Source: Bacteroidales bacterium
GTDB taxonomy: Bacteria; Bacteroidota; Bacteroidia; Bacteroidales; GCA-2748055
Reading direction: 5' to 3'
NCBI GenBank assembly: GCA_023138875.1
Contig: JAGLOO010000010.1
Coordinates: 44,314-108,313, forward strand
Length of the DNA stretch: 64,000 nt
In this document: piece after piece, positions 52,156 to 62,522 of the stretch
Layout of the letters: each line of letters opens with the position of its first letter
How positions within the stretch are numbered: the stretch's first letter is position 1
Translations under genes and position numbers: made by a program
The notes under the pieces: generated by a model
What the model was told of the DNA's origin: nothing
The model's input: only the letters and a program-made list of their open reading frames with translations
The model's database searches: none

Positions 52156-54075
52156 ATGTCTAAATGGAGAGAGGAAATTGATGTTCAGCAAAAACTGAAT
52201 CGCAAATATGAAAAGTTGTATACGGCTATCTATGAGGATGTTGAATCAGCTTCTGTGGAGATTGCACAATACATTGCTGATTTAATTCGAAAGAAGGCGG
52301 AAAAGGGTGAAAAATGTGTACTTGGCCTGGCAACAGGCTCCAGCCCGATTGGGGTCTATAATGAACTGGTCAGGATGCATAAAGACGAAGGTTTAAGCTT
52401 TAAAAATGTAGTAACATTTAACCTTGATGAGTACTATCCGATGCAGGCCGGACATATTCAGAGCTATGTCTATTTCATGCACGAGCATTTGTTCGATCAC
52501 ATTGATATCCTTCCTGAAAATATCAACATACCTGATGGTACTATAGCACAGGAAGATGCCTATGCTTTTTGCCAGGCGTACGAGCAAAAGATAAAAAGCA
52601 ACGGAGGATTGGATCTTCAGGTCCTCGGTATTGGACGGAGTGGACATATTGGCTTTAACGAGCCCGGGTCCGGTCTTAATTCGCCCACACGGCTTATTTC
52701 TCTTGATACCCTCACCATAGCTGACGCAGCCGGAGATTTTGGTGCTGTTGAAAATGTTCCCAGAAGAGCCCTTACCATGGGAATCGAAACTATTATGGCA
52801 GCCAGGGATGTAGTCTTTGTGGCCTGGGGGGAAAAGAAGGCCTCCATTCTAAAGCAGACTGTTGAAGGAGAAATAACCGACCTTGTCCCGGCTACATATT
52901 TGCAGAAGCATCCAAATGTGAAGGTTTACCTCGATTCAGCAGCAGCGGCGAATCTTATCAGGGTCAATACACCTTGGTTGGTGCGCGATATTGAATGGGA
53001 TGATAAAATGATCAAAAAGGCCGTTATCTGGCTCTGTAAAAAACTGGATAAACCCATTCTGAAACTAACAAATCAAGACTACAACGATAACAGTCTGAGT
53101 AGCATTGTAGCCAATCATGGCGCAGCATACGACATCAATCTTAAAGTCTTTAATATGCTTCAGAAAAGCATTACAGGATGGCCGGGGGGAAAGCCGGATG
53201 CTGATGATTCCGGCAGACCGGAGCGGGCTTTACCCTATCCGAAAACAGTCCTTGTATTTAGCCCAAGGCCTGCTGATGATGTAATCGCCATGGGCGGGAC
53301 ATTAAAGAGGTTGATCCAACAGGGGCATACCGTGCATGTTGCTTACCAGACATCGGGCAACATAGCTGTTTCGGATGATGACGTTTTAAAGTTTCTTGAT
53401 GTAGTCAAAGACTTTTCTCCTTTATCGAACACTGTGAATACAAAATATAAATTGATAAAGGACTTCCTGGCAGGTAAGGGGGTGGGAGATGTTGACAACA
53501 GGGAAGTGCGAAGGATCAAGACGCTTATCAGGAAAGGGGAGGCCCTTGCTGCCTGCCGTTTTTTGGGAATCCCTGAAAGTAATGTTCATCTCCTGGAAAT
53601 GCCATTTTATGAAACAGGGATGATCAATAAGGCATCATTGACTGATAAGGATATTGAGCTTACTGTTGAAGTATTAAGAAGGATTCAACCCACACAAGTC
53701 TATGTTGCGGGCGATCTGACTGATCCGCATGGTACCCGCCGGAAATGTCTTAATGCTTTAACCAGGAGCCTTGAAATAGTGAAGAATGATGATTGGTATT
53801 CGGATTGCTGGATCTGGCTGTACAAAGGTGCCTGGCAGGAATGGGATATTTCAGATGTTGATATGGCTGTGCCCATAAGTCCTGAGGAGCTTATAACGAA
53901 ACGGCTGTCAATCTTTAAACATTCCACCCAAAAAGATATGCTCTATCCGGGTGTTGAAGATATGGAAGTCTGGAGGTTTTCAGAAAACAGGAACCGGGCT
54001 ACTGCTCAAATGCTGAACAAATTGGGAATGGCTGAGTATGAGGCAGCCGAGATGTTTGTAAAATATATCTCATAA
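52156..54075 (+). CDS. nagB: Two-domain glucosamine-6-phosphate deaminase (NagB) with PIG-L-like C-terminus
   Basis: A 639-residue protein. Residues 1-290 are the deaminase: LGLATGSSPIGVYNEL, FNLDEYYP with the catalytic Asp, and LGIGRSGHIGFNEPGS. Residues 365-639 resemble a PIG-L/LmbE deacetylase-like domain (VLVFSPRPADDVIAMGGTL); here PRPADD replaces the common PHPDD. This fusion is typical of Bacteroidota. It converts GlcN-6-P to fructose-6-P and ammonia. Third gene of the operon, with a 26-nt gap after the kinase. No NagA lies nearby. Confidence 0.9.
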   Translation: MSKWREEIDVQQKLNRKYEKLYTAIYEDVESASVEIAQYIADLIRKKAEKGEKCVLGLATGSSPIGVYNELVRMHKDEGLSFKNVVTFNLDEYYPMQAGHIQSYVYFMHEHLFDHIDILPENINIPDGTIAQEDAYAFCQAYEQKIKSNGGLDLQVLGIGRSGHIGFNEPGSGLNSPTRLISLDTLTIADAAGDFGAVENVPRRALTMGIETIMAARDVVFVAWGEKKASILKQTVEGEITDLVPATYLQKHPNVKVYLDSAAAANLIRVNTPWLVRDIEWDDKMIKKAVIWLCKKLDKPILKLTNQDYNDNSLSSIVANHGAAYDINLKVFNMLQKSITGWPGGKPDADDSGRPERALPYPKTVLVFSPRPADDVIAMGGTLKRLIQQGHTVHVAYQTSGNIAVSDDDVLKFLDVVKDFSPLSNTVNTKYKLIKDFLAGKGVGDVDNREVRRIKTLIRKGEALAACRFLGIPESNVHLLEMPFYETGMINKASLTDKDIELTVEVLRRIQPTQVYVAGDLTDPHGTRRKCLNALTRSLEIVKNDDWYSDCWIWLYKGAWQEWDISDVDMAVPISPEELITKRLSIFKHSTQKDMLYPGVEDMEVWRFSENRNRATAQMLNKLGMAEYEAAEMFVKYIS

Positions 54076-54130
54076 TACTACTATCCGATTAGAATACAAC
54101 AATAACTGAATAATAAATAAAACAGAGATC

Positions 54131-54648
54131 ATGGGAAACAACAAAACACAGGTCAGCCGCCGGTAGTTTATTGGGACAACTGCATCTGCATTAGGTGTCA
54201 TGGCAATGATATTCTCCATCGCCCTGACAGGTCAGATTTACGCTCAGTCAGAGACAAAAGAAGTATCCATCGAGGAGTATGGAGGGAACAATGATTGGGA
54301 AAAGGACGGACAGAGATTGATCTTTAACCAGAATGGTAACTATATCCCCGTAAAAGGTTCAGCCTGGCATATTGCAGTTGCTGATATCTCCTATTCAAAA
54401 CAAAAGGGGAGGATGTGTTTCTCCAGGTGTTACAAACCGACCCTAACACCTTCCGCCTTTACCTTATCGATCCCGGCTGGTTGGATCCCTCCGATCGTCA
54501 TCTCAAGGTTATCTCCCAGAGCCATGATAATATAACTGTGACGGATCTGTTGTCAGGGGAGTCAATAGATTGCAGAGATAATGAGTTTGACCTGGTTGTT
54601 CCTGCAGGAGCGATCAGAATTCTTGAGGTTAATTGTCTTTATCAATAA
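54131..54648 (+). pseudogene. Tat-signal secreted protein remnant
   Basis: ATG 54131 gives MGNNKTQVSRR then TAG, then in the same frame FIGTTASALGVMAM. This is a twin-arginine signal interrupted by a nonsense codon. The frame continues (GGNNDWEKDGQRLIF) to about 54410. A different frame then carries FRLYLIDPGWLDPSDRHLKV and ends at 54648 with VVPAGAIRILEV. A nonsense mutation and a frameshift or deletion have disabled it. The original family is uncertain; the end resembles domains of glycoside hydrolases. Confidence 0.6.
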
Positions 54649-54692
54649 AATATTAGAGTGCATGGAGGGCGTGGTTTCACTTCAATATCAGC

Positions 54693-54723
54693 TTTCCTGA
54701 CCCCCTGAATTTAGTTATATTTG
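54693..54723 (+). promoter_or_regulatory. Bacteroidota-type promoter
   Basis: TATATTTG at 54716-54723 is a perfect TAnnTTTG -7 box; TTTC at 54693-54696 lies exactly 19 nt upstream. It is 17 nt before the DUF6922-like gene. Confidence 0.55.
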
Positions 54724-54740
54724 TGTATTAGTAAAACACA

Positions 54741-56029
<1,289 letters not shown>

Positions 56030-56137
56030 GATATCAGCCTTAGCATGCTGGAAGACTGGAGAAAGCCCTTTTAACTGAGAAGGCAACTTGTTGAGCTCAT
56101 TTTCAATACTATGCACAAGATAAATTGGAGGGTTTAT

Positions 56138-57733
56138 TTAATTGTAGTTCCCGGTGTAAATATCCCGCCACTGTTTTACCCGTTCATTTTCAGTCCTGTT
56201 GTCTTCTGGATAGTTTGGGCTGTAAAGCATAGTTTTCTCCCTTACGACAAGTTCCCCATTTTTCACAAAGCTGTCTCCTCTCTCGCTGAGATGGATCACC
56301 ATGTTTTTACGCCACTTAATAAGTTCATTATTAAAATCTGATTCACCAGAAAGATCGGCAATCTCTCCCGGATCGTTTTTCAAGTTGAAAAGCTGCTCTT
56401 TGCCGGTTCTGAAAAACCATATGTATTTCCAGGTTCCGTCCGTTAGTGCTGCCCAGTAATTATCCTGACTGTAGCAGGTTGCATGTTCCAGATCAATGAA
56501 TGGCCTCCATTCGGAATCTGGATCTTTAATCAACTTCAGTAATGAAAGTCCATCCATTTCTTTTGGGATTTCAACACCAGCAGCATCTAAAAACGTTGGA
56601 AGGAAATCGCGCAATTCAACAGGATTTTCAAGCTCCGAACCTCTGGCCAGCTTCCCCCGTTTGCCGACAGGCCATTTTACAATAAAGGGAATATTCGATG
56701 ATCCTTCATAAGCATAAGTTTTGCGCCAGTGGTGATGGTCGCCCAGCATATCGCCATGGTCGGAAGTAAAACAGATGATTGAATTTTCATACATCCCTTT
56801 TTCTTTTAGGGCCTGAATAATTTCGCCCACCATTTCATCGATAAATGTAATGTTAGCATAGTAATGTTTCCGGCTTTCCACGGCGTGTTCAAACCCAAAA
56901 TTTCCAAATGCAGCACTTTCCCCTCCCTGAACCGAATCCAGGAAGTGACTCCAGTCTCCAGTTACCGGTTCAGGAATTTCAGCACCTTCATACATATCCA
57001 GATATCTTTTAGGAGGATCATATGGGCTGTGAGGGCGGGCAAACGAAACTTTTAAATACAGGGGTTGGTCAAGATCGTAATTATCTATTAACTCCACAGC
57101 TGTTTTTCCTGTCCAGCAGGTAGGATGCAGTTTTTCGTCAAGTTGGTAAATCCCGGCCTGGTGATCGTTCCATCCAATCCCTGTCTCATCAGGATCATAT
57201 CCTGGAGCCTGCAGTTTAAACCAGTCACGGTAATCGCTAATATAGCCGTCCTGTTCTACGCGCCCGCTTTCGTCGGTGAGTGTTCCGTGAAATCCGTGCA
57301 ACGATTTTTGCGGGAACCAATGCATTTTCCCAATTCCAAAAGTATAGTACCCGGCCTCGCGTAACATGCGGGGCATTTCGTATTTGTATTGGCGTGCCAC
57401 TCTGCCGTAACCAAGCATTCCATGGTGCCAGGGCGACATACCAGTCAACAATCCGGCCCGGGCCGGCGTGCAACTGGGCACCGATGAGTAGCCGTTTATG
57501 AAAATTACCCCATCATCTGCAATTTTATCAATGTTCGGAGAAATTACCACACCATTCCCCATGCACCCCAACGCATCGGCACGTTGCTGGTCTGTCATTA
57601 TAAAGATAATGTGGGGTTGTTCTGATTGTTTACCCGGGCTAAAGGATGATAATAGCATTACCCCCAGCAGTAATAAAGAAAACAAGCTTCCTTTTTTCAA
57701 TTCAATGATATAGTCTTTCTCCTCTTTTGGCAT
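56138..57733 (-). CDS. S1-family sulfatase fused to an ECF-sigma N-terminal fragment
   Basis: A 531-residue secreted sulfatase. The formylglycine signature is CTPAR with Cys88 in SVPSCTPARAGLLTG. Metal ligands are in IIFIMTDQQRADALGC and the later FTSDHGDMLGDHH. Residues 17-36 (LFSLLLLGVMLLSS) form the signal peptide. Residues 1-16 (MPKEEKDYIIELKKGS) are not sulfatase-like. They match the start of the sigma-factor remnant at 63913, so the gene seems to have captured that promoter and start. Likely acts on sulfated host or algal glycans. Confidence 0.82.
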   Translation of the reverse strand: MPKEEKDYIIELKKGSLFSLLLLGVMLLSSFSPGKQSEQPHIIFIMTDQQRADALGCMGNGVVISPNIDKIADDGVIFINGYSSVPSCTPARAGLLTGMSPWHHGMLGYGRVARQYKYEMPRMLREAGYYTFGIGKMHWFPQKSLHGFHGTLTDESGRVEQDGYISDYRDWFKLQAPGYDPDETGIGWNDHQAGIYQLDEKLHPTCWTGKTAVELIDNYDLDQPLYLKVSFARPHSPYDPPKRYLDMYEGAEIPEPVTGDWSHFLDSVQGGESAAFGNFGFEHAVESRKHYYANITFIDEMVGEIIQALKEKGMYENSIICFTSDHGDMLGDHHHWRKTYAYEGSSNIPFIVKWPVGKRGKLARGSELENPVELRDFLPTFLDAAGVEIPKEMDGLSLLKLIKDPDSEWRPFIDLEHATCYSQDNYWAALTDGTWKYIWFFRTGKEQLFNLKNDPGEIADLSGESDFNNELIKWRKNMVIHLSERGDSFVKNGELVVREKTMLYSPNYPEDNRTENERVKQWRDIYTGNYN

Positions 57734-57795
57734 AACGATTTGTCCTGCCAATATACAATTTCTATAAAATCCATCAAAAACACAGTATTTGGTGA
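57684..57795 (-). repeat. 112-bp direct repeat, copy 1 (promoter plus sigma N-terminus)
   Basis: It aligns without gaps to 63864-63975 with six mismatches by eye (about 95% identity), same orientation, 6,180 bp apart. It carries a promoter, an ATG and the codons for MPKEEKDYIIELKKGS. Confidence 0.85.
57748..57780 (-). promoter_or_regulatory. Bacteroidota-type promoter of the sulfatase
   Basis: On the minus strand TTTTTG (57780-57775), 19 nt, then TATATTGG (57755-57748). The ATG at 57733 is 14 nt further. Confidence 0.65.
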
Positions 57796-57985
57796 ATATG
57801 TGTTTACTATCGTTCATGTTTAACCCGTAGATTGGTCTTACCCGATATACCTGAACAAATTTCTCAGCAGATGAAAATGGACTATCTTTGATAATATGAA
57901 GACAAAGCAAGATTATATTTATTTCTGGATTAAACATAATCAGGAGAATGTGCCACCAAGGACTCATAATTTGATACATTTATGA

Positions 57986-58174
57986 TTATCTGCCTTGATA
58001 GAATTATTAGATGAAAGGAGTGAGTTTTTGTTAAGCTTAAACAGATTCCAATTAGAAGGACGATACCCTGACTACTTAACAAAGATGCACAGTATTTGTA
58101 ATGAACAATTTACAACATTGATGATAAAATCTACAAATCAAATAAGGCTATGGTTACTAGAGAAACTGCAATAA
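57986..58174 (+). pseudogene. HEPN-type toxin C-terminal remnant
   Basis: An open frame without a start encodes LNRFQLEGRYPDYLTKMHSI and ends LWLLEKLQ. This is the typical C-terminal helix pair of HEPN proteins paired with MNT nucleotidyltransferases. The N-terminal part is missing. It overlaps the MNT gene by 25 nt, the normal pair arrangement. Confidence 0.6.
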
Positions 58175-58479
58175 ATATTGCTAAATCTTTCGTAAATGAT
58201 TGTCAATTAAATGGTTTGACTTTTCATAAAGTGATATTATTTGGTTCGGCTGCCAAAGGTTTGACACATGAGTGGTCAGATATAGATTTGCTACTTATTT
58301 CTGACCAATTTGGGGATATTATTTTTGATAACCTGAAACTATACTCCAGGATTAATATAAAATATCCAATTGTAGAGACACACCCATATCCCACGAAGTA
58401 TTATAATGAGGGAGATGCTTTTATTAAGGAGATAAGTAAAGAGAGTATTGAAATAGCAACGCCTACACTTAACCCTTAA
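58150..58479 (+). CDS. MNT-type nucleotidyltransferase (antitoxin-like)
   Basis: A 109-residue minimal nucleotidyltransferase: FGSAAKGLTHEWSDIDLLLI contains the GS-x-G and D-x-D motifs. In MNT-HEPN pairs such proteins neutralise the HEPN toxin, in some systems by AMPylation. Its HEPN partner is only a fragment here, so it is probably an orphan. Confidence 0.75.
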   Translation: MVTRETAINIAKSFVNDCQLNGLTFHKVILFGSAAKGLTHEWSDIDLLLISDQFGDIIFDNLKLYSRINIKYPIVETHPYPTKYYNEGDAFIKEISKESIEIATPTLNP

Positions 58480-58612
58480 GTATCGTCTTCAGCATTTTAC
58501 TGCAATTGAAAATAATCAGGATATTATTATTACCCGAAACCTAAAAGACTTCAGGAATTCCAAATTGCCAGTTATGACAGCAAGACAATTCCTGGTAACA
58601 ATAGAAACATAA
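58478..58612 (+). pseudogene. PIN-domain toxin C-terminal remnant
   Basis: A start-less frame encodes IENNQDIIITRNLKDFRNSK and LPVMTARQFL, the usual last strand and helix of VapC-like PIN proteins, with Asp in the RNLKDF motif. The N-terminal catalytic part is absent. Confidence 0.6.
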
Positions 58613-58617
58613 TAATC

Positions 58618-59841
58618 ATGATGAATCTAATGCACAATTTAAGAAACGCTGTTCTTACCATGTTCTTACTTTTTATTGGACTCCCGTTACTTTCTCAGGA
58701 GTTATATACAATTCCGCAAGATGCTCAAACCCGCTGGATCAGTTTTGAAAATCAAACCGGGGAAAAGGGTAGGGGCGGTATGGAGAACAAGGGTGCCAAA
58801 GGGCATGCGATGGATCACATTAAGGCGGGTGAATCGAAAGTTTTATTTGATGTGAAAGGAAGTGGTATTATTCATCGTATGTGGATAACCATTGATGATA
58901 AATCCCCTGAAATGCTACGTTCATTAAAAATTGAAATGTTCTGGGACGGAGCGGACAAAGCTGCTGTTGTTGCCCCCTTTGGGGATTTCTTTGGTGTCGG
59001 GCTTGGCAGGATGACATCTTTTGAAAACGAGCTGTTTTCCAACCCGGAAGGCAAATCGTTTAATTCCTATATTCCCATGCCATTTAAAACAGCTGCCAGA
59101 ATAGTCATTACTAATGAATCACCAAAAGACCTGCTGATGATTTTTTATGACATCAATTATACGGTAACAAAATCGCCGGATCCAAATAGTTTGTATTTTC
59201 ATTGTTACTGGAATCGTGAGATAAAAACTGAATTGGGCAGGGATTTTGAGATTTTACCAACTGTGGCTGGTAAAGGAAGGTTCATTGGAACCAATATTGG
59301 TGTTGTTGATGATTCTGCTTATCAGGGAAGATGGTGGGGGGAAGGTGAAGTGAAAGTGTTTCTGGATGGTGATACAGACTACCCGACACTGGTGGGAACA
59401 GGCACCGAAGATTATATCGGTACAGGTTGGGGCCAGGGCATATTTCGTCATCGCTTTCAGGGCTGCCTGATTGCAGACAAAGATAAACATGAATGGGCGT
59501 TTTACCGGTATCACATTCCGGATCCAATCTATTTCCATAGCGATTGTAAAGTAACTATCCAGCAGATTGGTGGTGATTTCCGTCCCAAAGCTGTTGAACT
59601 GCAAAAGACGGGTGTTGCTATGACACCGATCAGCATTCATTCTGCACTTGAATTTATCAAACTCCTGGAAATGGATCCGGTACCGGATATTGACGACGAA
59701 ACGCTACCAGATAACTGGACTAATTTTTATCGCCAGGACGATTGGTCGGCAGCTGCATACTTTTATCTCGACAAACCTGAGAGTAATCTCCCGGATATTG
59801 CTCCGGTTGAGAAACGAATTGAGGGATTGACTAAGGATTAA
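58618..59841 (+). CDS. Secreted DUF2961/GH172-type glycoside hydrolase
   Basis: A 407-residue protein with a signal peptide (residues 1-25, LLFIGLPLLSQ). It shows RWISFENQTGEKGRGG at the start, GDFFGVG, and LVGTGTEDYIGTGWG. These are hallmarks of DUF2961, now known as GH172 in characterised members that act on fructofuranosyl or arabinofuranosyl linkages. The Glu of GTEDY is a likely catalytic residue. Substrate cannot be told. It is near sulfatases, suggesting a role in degrading a complex glycan. Confidence 0.8.
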   Translation: MMNLMHNLRNAVLTMFLLFIGLPLLSQELYTIPQDAQTRWISFENQTGEKGRGGMENKGAKGHAMDHIKAGESKVLFDVKGSGIIHRMWITIDDKSPEMLRSLKIEMFWDGADKAAVVAPFGDFFGVGLGRMTSFENELFSNPEGKSFNSYIPMPFKTAARIVITNESPKDLLMIFYDINYTVTKSPDPNSLYFHCYWNREIKTELGRDFEILPTVAGKGRFIGTNIGVVDDSAYQGRWWGEGEVKVFLDGDTDYPTLVGTGTEDYIGTGWGQGIFRHRFQGCLIADKDKHEWAFYRYHIPDPIYFHSDCKVTIQQIGGDFRPKAVELQKTGVAMTPISIHSALEFIKLLEMDPVPDIDDETLPDNWTNFYRQDDWSAAAYFYLDKPESNLPDIAPVEKRIEGLTKD

Positions 59842-59910
59842 CTGACCGGTTCAAGCAATAAGGAATACGGCATTTTTTATCAGCTAATAGCAATTAAATA
59901 GTTACAAATC

Positions 59911-60888
59911 ATGAGAAGTATATGTGTTCACCTTTCGCTGGCTGGTCTCTTGTTACTACAAACGAATTGTACCATGAAAGAAACCGATTTCACACAGTAT
60001 CCCAGCACTGTGATTTCAAATAAGGAAGTAAGGATGGAAGTGTATCTTCCGGATCCGGATAAGGGCTTATACCGGGCAACACGATTCGACTGGTCGGGTG
60101 TGATCGGAAGTGTGCAATACAAAGGCCATGAGTACTTTGGTTACTGGAAAGAGACGCATGATCCAACATTTCATGAAGATCTTACCGGACCTGTGGAAGG
60201 CTACATAGAACCTGGCCTGGGTTATGCGGAAGCTGAAACAGGAGGTGGATTTATCCGGATCGGAGTGGGAATTATCGAGAAAGAGGATGAACCTGAGTAT
60301 AGCTGGAACAAGACCTATAAGATCCTGGATCATGGAACATGGAAGATTGACCAGGGTGATGACTGGATCGCTTTTACCCACGAGATTGAGAGTGATTTCG
60401 GATATGGTTATATCTACACCAAGACGATCAATCTTAAGAATGATGGTTTTACCATCAGACATACCCTTCACAACCAAGGAGAAAAAGCCATTGAAACAGA
60501 TCAGTTTAATCACAACTTCTTCATGATTGACGGAGAGCAGTCGGGGACTCCTTTTCAGATTACTTTTCCCTATACCATCTCCACCGAAGATGATTTGAAG
60601 GGTTTTTTGGAAATAAGTGGTAAAGAACTTTCCTTCATTAATGATATAGAGAACAGCAGTGTCTTTTTGGAACTGGACGGATATAGTGAGGATCCGGCAG
60701 ACCATAAGGTCACCGTCCTGAACCGGAAATCCGGGGCTGGTGTAACATATACCGTTGATAAACCACTGGCCCGCATGGTCTTCTGGGCATGTGAAACCAC
60801 CCTGAGCCCTGAAAATTCAATCTGGATATCTGTAGAGCCGGGGCAGCAGGAAAGCTGGACTTCAGCTTACTCACTGTTTGTAAAATGA
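59911..60888 (+). CDS. Secreted mutarotase-like protein
   Basis: A 325-residue beta-rich protein with an N-terminal export signal and a cysteine after it (LLLLQTNCTMK), possibly a lipoprotein. Segments such as RFDWSGVIGSVQYKGHEYFG and FTIRHTLHNQGEKAIETDQF resemble the galactose mutarotase-like fold. It lies 69 nt after the GH172 gene in the same direction, so the two probably act together on a sugar substrate. Confidence 0.6.
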   Translation: MRSICVHLSLAGLLLLQTNCTMKETDFTQYPSTVISNKEVRMEVYLPDPDKGLYRATRFDWSGVIGSVQYKGHEYFGYWKETHDPTFHEDLTGPVEGYIEPGLGYAEAETGGGFIRIGVGIIEKEDEPEYSWNKTYKILDHGTWKIDQGDDWIAFTHEIESDFGYGYIYTKTINLKNDGFTIRHTLHNQGEKAIETDQFNHNFFMIDGEQSGTPFQITFPYTISTEDDLKGFLEISGKELSFINDIENSSVFLELDGYSEDPADHKVTVLNRKSGAGVTYTVDKPLARMVFWACETTLSPENSIWISVEPGQQESWTSAYSLFVK

Positions 60889-60998
60889 CCCACTTGTAAA
60901 TTACAAATTAGCAAGTTGGGTTAACGAATTCGGATCAGTAATATTTCCTTATTTATCGATTTGATACAAAATAGAATCAAAAGAATGACTTTAATTAG

Positions 60999-61006
60999 TA
61001 TATTTG
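60999..61006 (+). promoter_or_regulatory. -7 box of the ATPase gene
   Basis: TATATTTG, a perfect TAnnTTTG, lies 20 nt before ATG 61026. No good -33 box is visible at 19 nt. Confidence 0.4.
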
Positions 61007-61025
61007 TGGTTAAATAAGAAATATC

Positions 61026-62447
61026 ATGCTTATAAACGTAGCTAAATCACAAGTGCTAGATCGTATGCGGTTCGAGAATCCATGGTGGGTTTCTGGTCAA
61101 ATAGATCCATATTATGGAGAAAAGCCAGAACGTATGTATTTTCAGCAATTTAAAACTCTGGCAAACGAAATTACAGTTCAGCGAGCTTTAGTCTTAATGG
61201 GACCTCGTAGAATTGGTAAAACTGTAATGTTGCACCACTGGGTTCAGGATTTAATTAACCAAAAAGTTTCGCCTCGAAAAATTGTCTTTATTACAATAGA
61301 AAATCCTATTTACAACAATATTGGTTTAGAACAACTGTTTTCTAATGCCAGAGAGGCTTCGGGCGATGCCGATAATTTAGATGGCTGGTATGTTATTTTC
61401 GACGAGATACAATACCTAAAAGATTGGGATATTCACTTAAAATCTTTAGTCGAAAGCTATCGTAACGCCAAGTTTGTGGTTTCAGGTTCAGCCGCTGCTG
61501 CTTTGAAATACAAAAGCAAAGAAAGTGGTGCTGGTCGTTTTAGCGACTTTATGTTACCACCAATTACATTTTACGAATTTATCAATATGCAAGGTTTAGA
61601 GCATCTGGTAGAGCCAATTAAAATGCCTTGGGGGGATAATAAAATTCCTTTTTTCGATGCTCCCGATATTAAACAGTTTAATAAACTATTTATTGATTAC
61701 ATAAACTTTGGAGGTTATCCAGAGGCAATATTTTCGGAAGCAGTTCGTAATAACCCGCAACGATTTATACGTAACGATGTGGTAGATAAGGTACTTTTGC
61801 GTGATTTGCCAAGCCTTTACGGAATTGCCGATGTGCAAGAGTTAAACTCCTTATTTACTACAATTGCATATAATTCCGGACAGGAGTTTTCATTAGAAAC
61901 CCTCAGTCAACAGTCTGGCTCACCAAAGAATTCAATTAAAAAATATTTGGAATACCTTGAAGCTGCTTTCTTAATACGTATTATTAAGAGAATAGATCAG
62001 TCGGGCAAACGATTTAAACGAGATAATTTCTTCAAAATTTATCTTACAAATCCTTCATTAAGGAGTGCCCTGTTTTCTCCTATCGAAGCTTTAGATGAGC
62101 TAATGGGAGCAATGGCCGAAACTGCCATTTTCTCGCAATGGATGCATCGTCAGAATTTCACACCTTACTATGCCCGCTGGAACAAGGGAGAAGTGGATAT
62201 GGTTGGTTTAAATAGGAAGAACTTACAACCTTATTGGGCTTTGGAAATTAAATGGAGCGATAAGTATGCAAAAGAGCCTTTTAAACTTAAAAGTCTTTTA
62301 CGTTTTTGTAAAGAAAATAATTTAACCCAAGCCTTGGTAACCACCATAAGTTATCAGGAAGTTAAAGTAGCAGATGGAGTTGAAATAACATTTATTCCTT
62401 GTTCAGCTTATTCTTATACAGTAGGTTTAAATACAATAATGAAGTAG
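61026..62447 (+). CDS. AAA ATPase of the DUF4143 family, intact
   Basis: A 473-residue protein. P-loop LMGPRRIGKTVML near residue 63 and Walker B WYVIFDEIQYLKDW near 121 are present. So is the sensor-like VVSGSAAAALK. The C-terminal wHTH/DUF4143 region contains EVDMVGL and ALEIKWSD, a PD-(D/E)xK-like nuclease core. Such ATPases are abundant and of unclear function; a defence or mobile-element role has been suggested. AT-richer than its neighbours, consistent with transfer. It retains the N-terminal half that the homologue at 55079 has lost. Confidence 0.8.
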   Translation: MLINVAKSQVLDRMRFENPWWVSGQIDPYYGEKPERMYFQQFKTLANEITVQRALVLMGPRRIGKTVMLHHWVQDLINQKVSPRKIVFITIENPIYNNIGLEQLFSNAREASGDADNLDGWYVIFDEIQYLKDWDIHLKSLVESYRNAKFVVSGSAAAALKYKSKESGAGRFSDFMLPPITFYEFINMQGLEHLVEPIKMPWGDNKIPFFDAPDIKQFNKLFIDYINFGGYPEAIFSEAVRNNPQRFIRNDVVDKVLLRDLPSLYGIADVQELNSLFTTIAYNSGQEFSLETLSQQSGSPKNSIKKYLEYLEAAFLIRIIKRIDQSGKRFKRDNFFKIYLTNPSLRSALFSPIEALDELMGAMAETAIFSQWMHRQNFTPYYARWNKGEVDMVGLNRKNLQPYWALEIKWSDKYAKEPFKLKSLLRFCKENNLTQALVTTISYQEVKVADGVEITFIPCSAYSYTVGLNTIMK

Positions 62448-62522
62448 ACATTATTTCTGATAAGGTACTCTCCTGTGATATATTTTTACGAAGATGATCA
62501 TGTTGGCTGATAAATATCTTGT

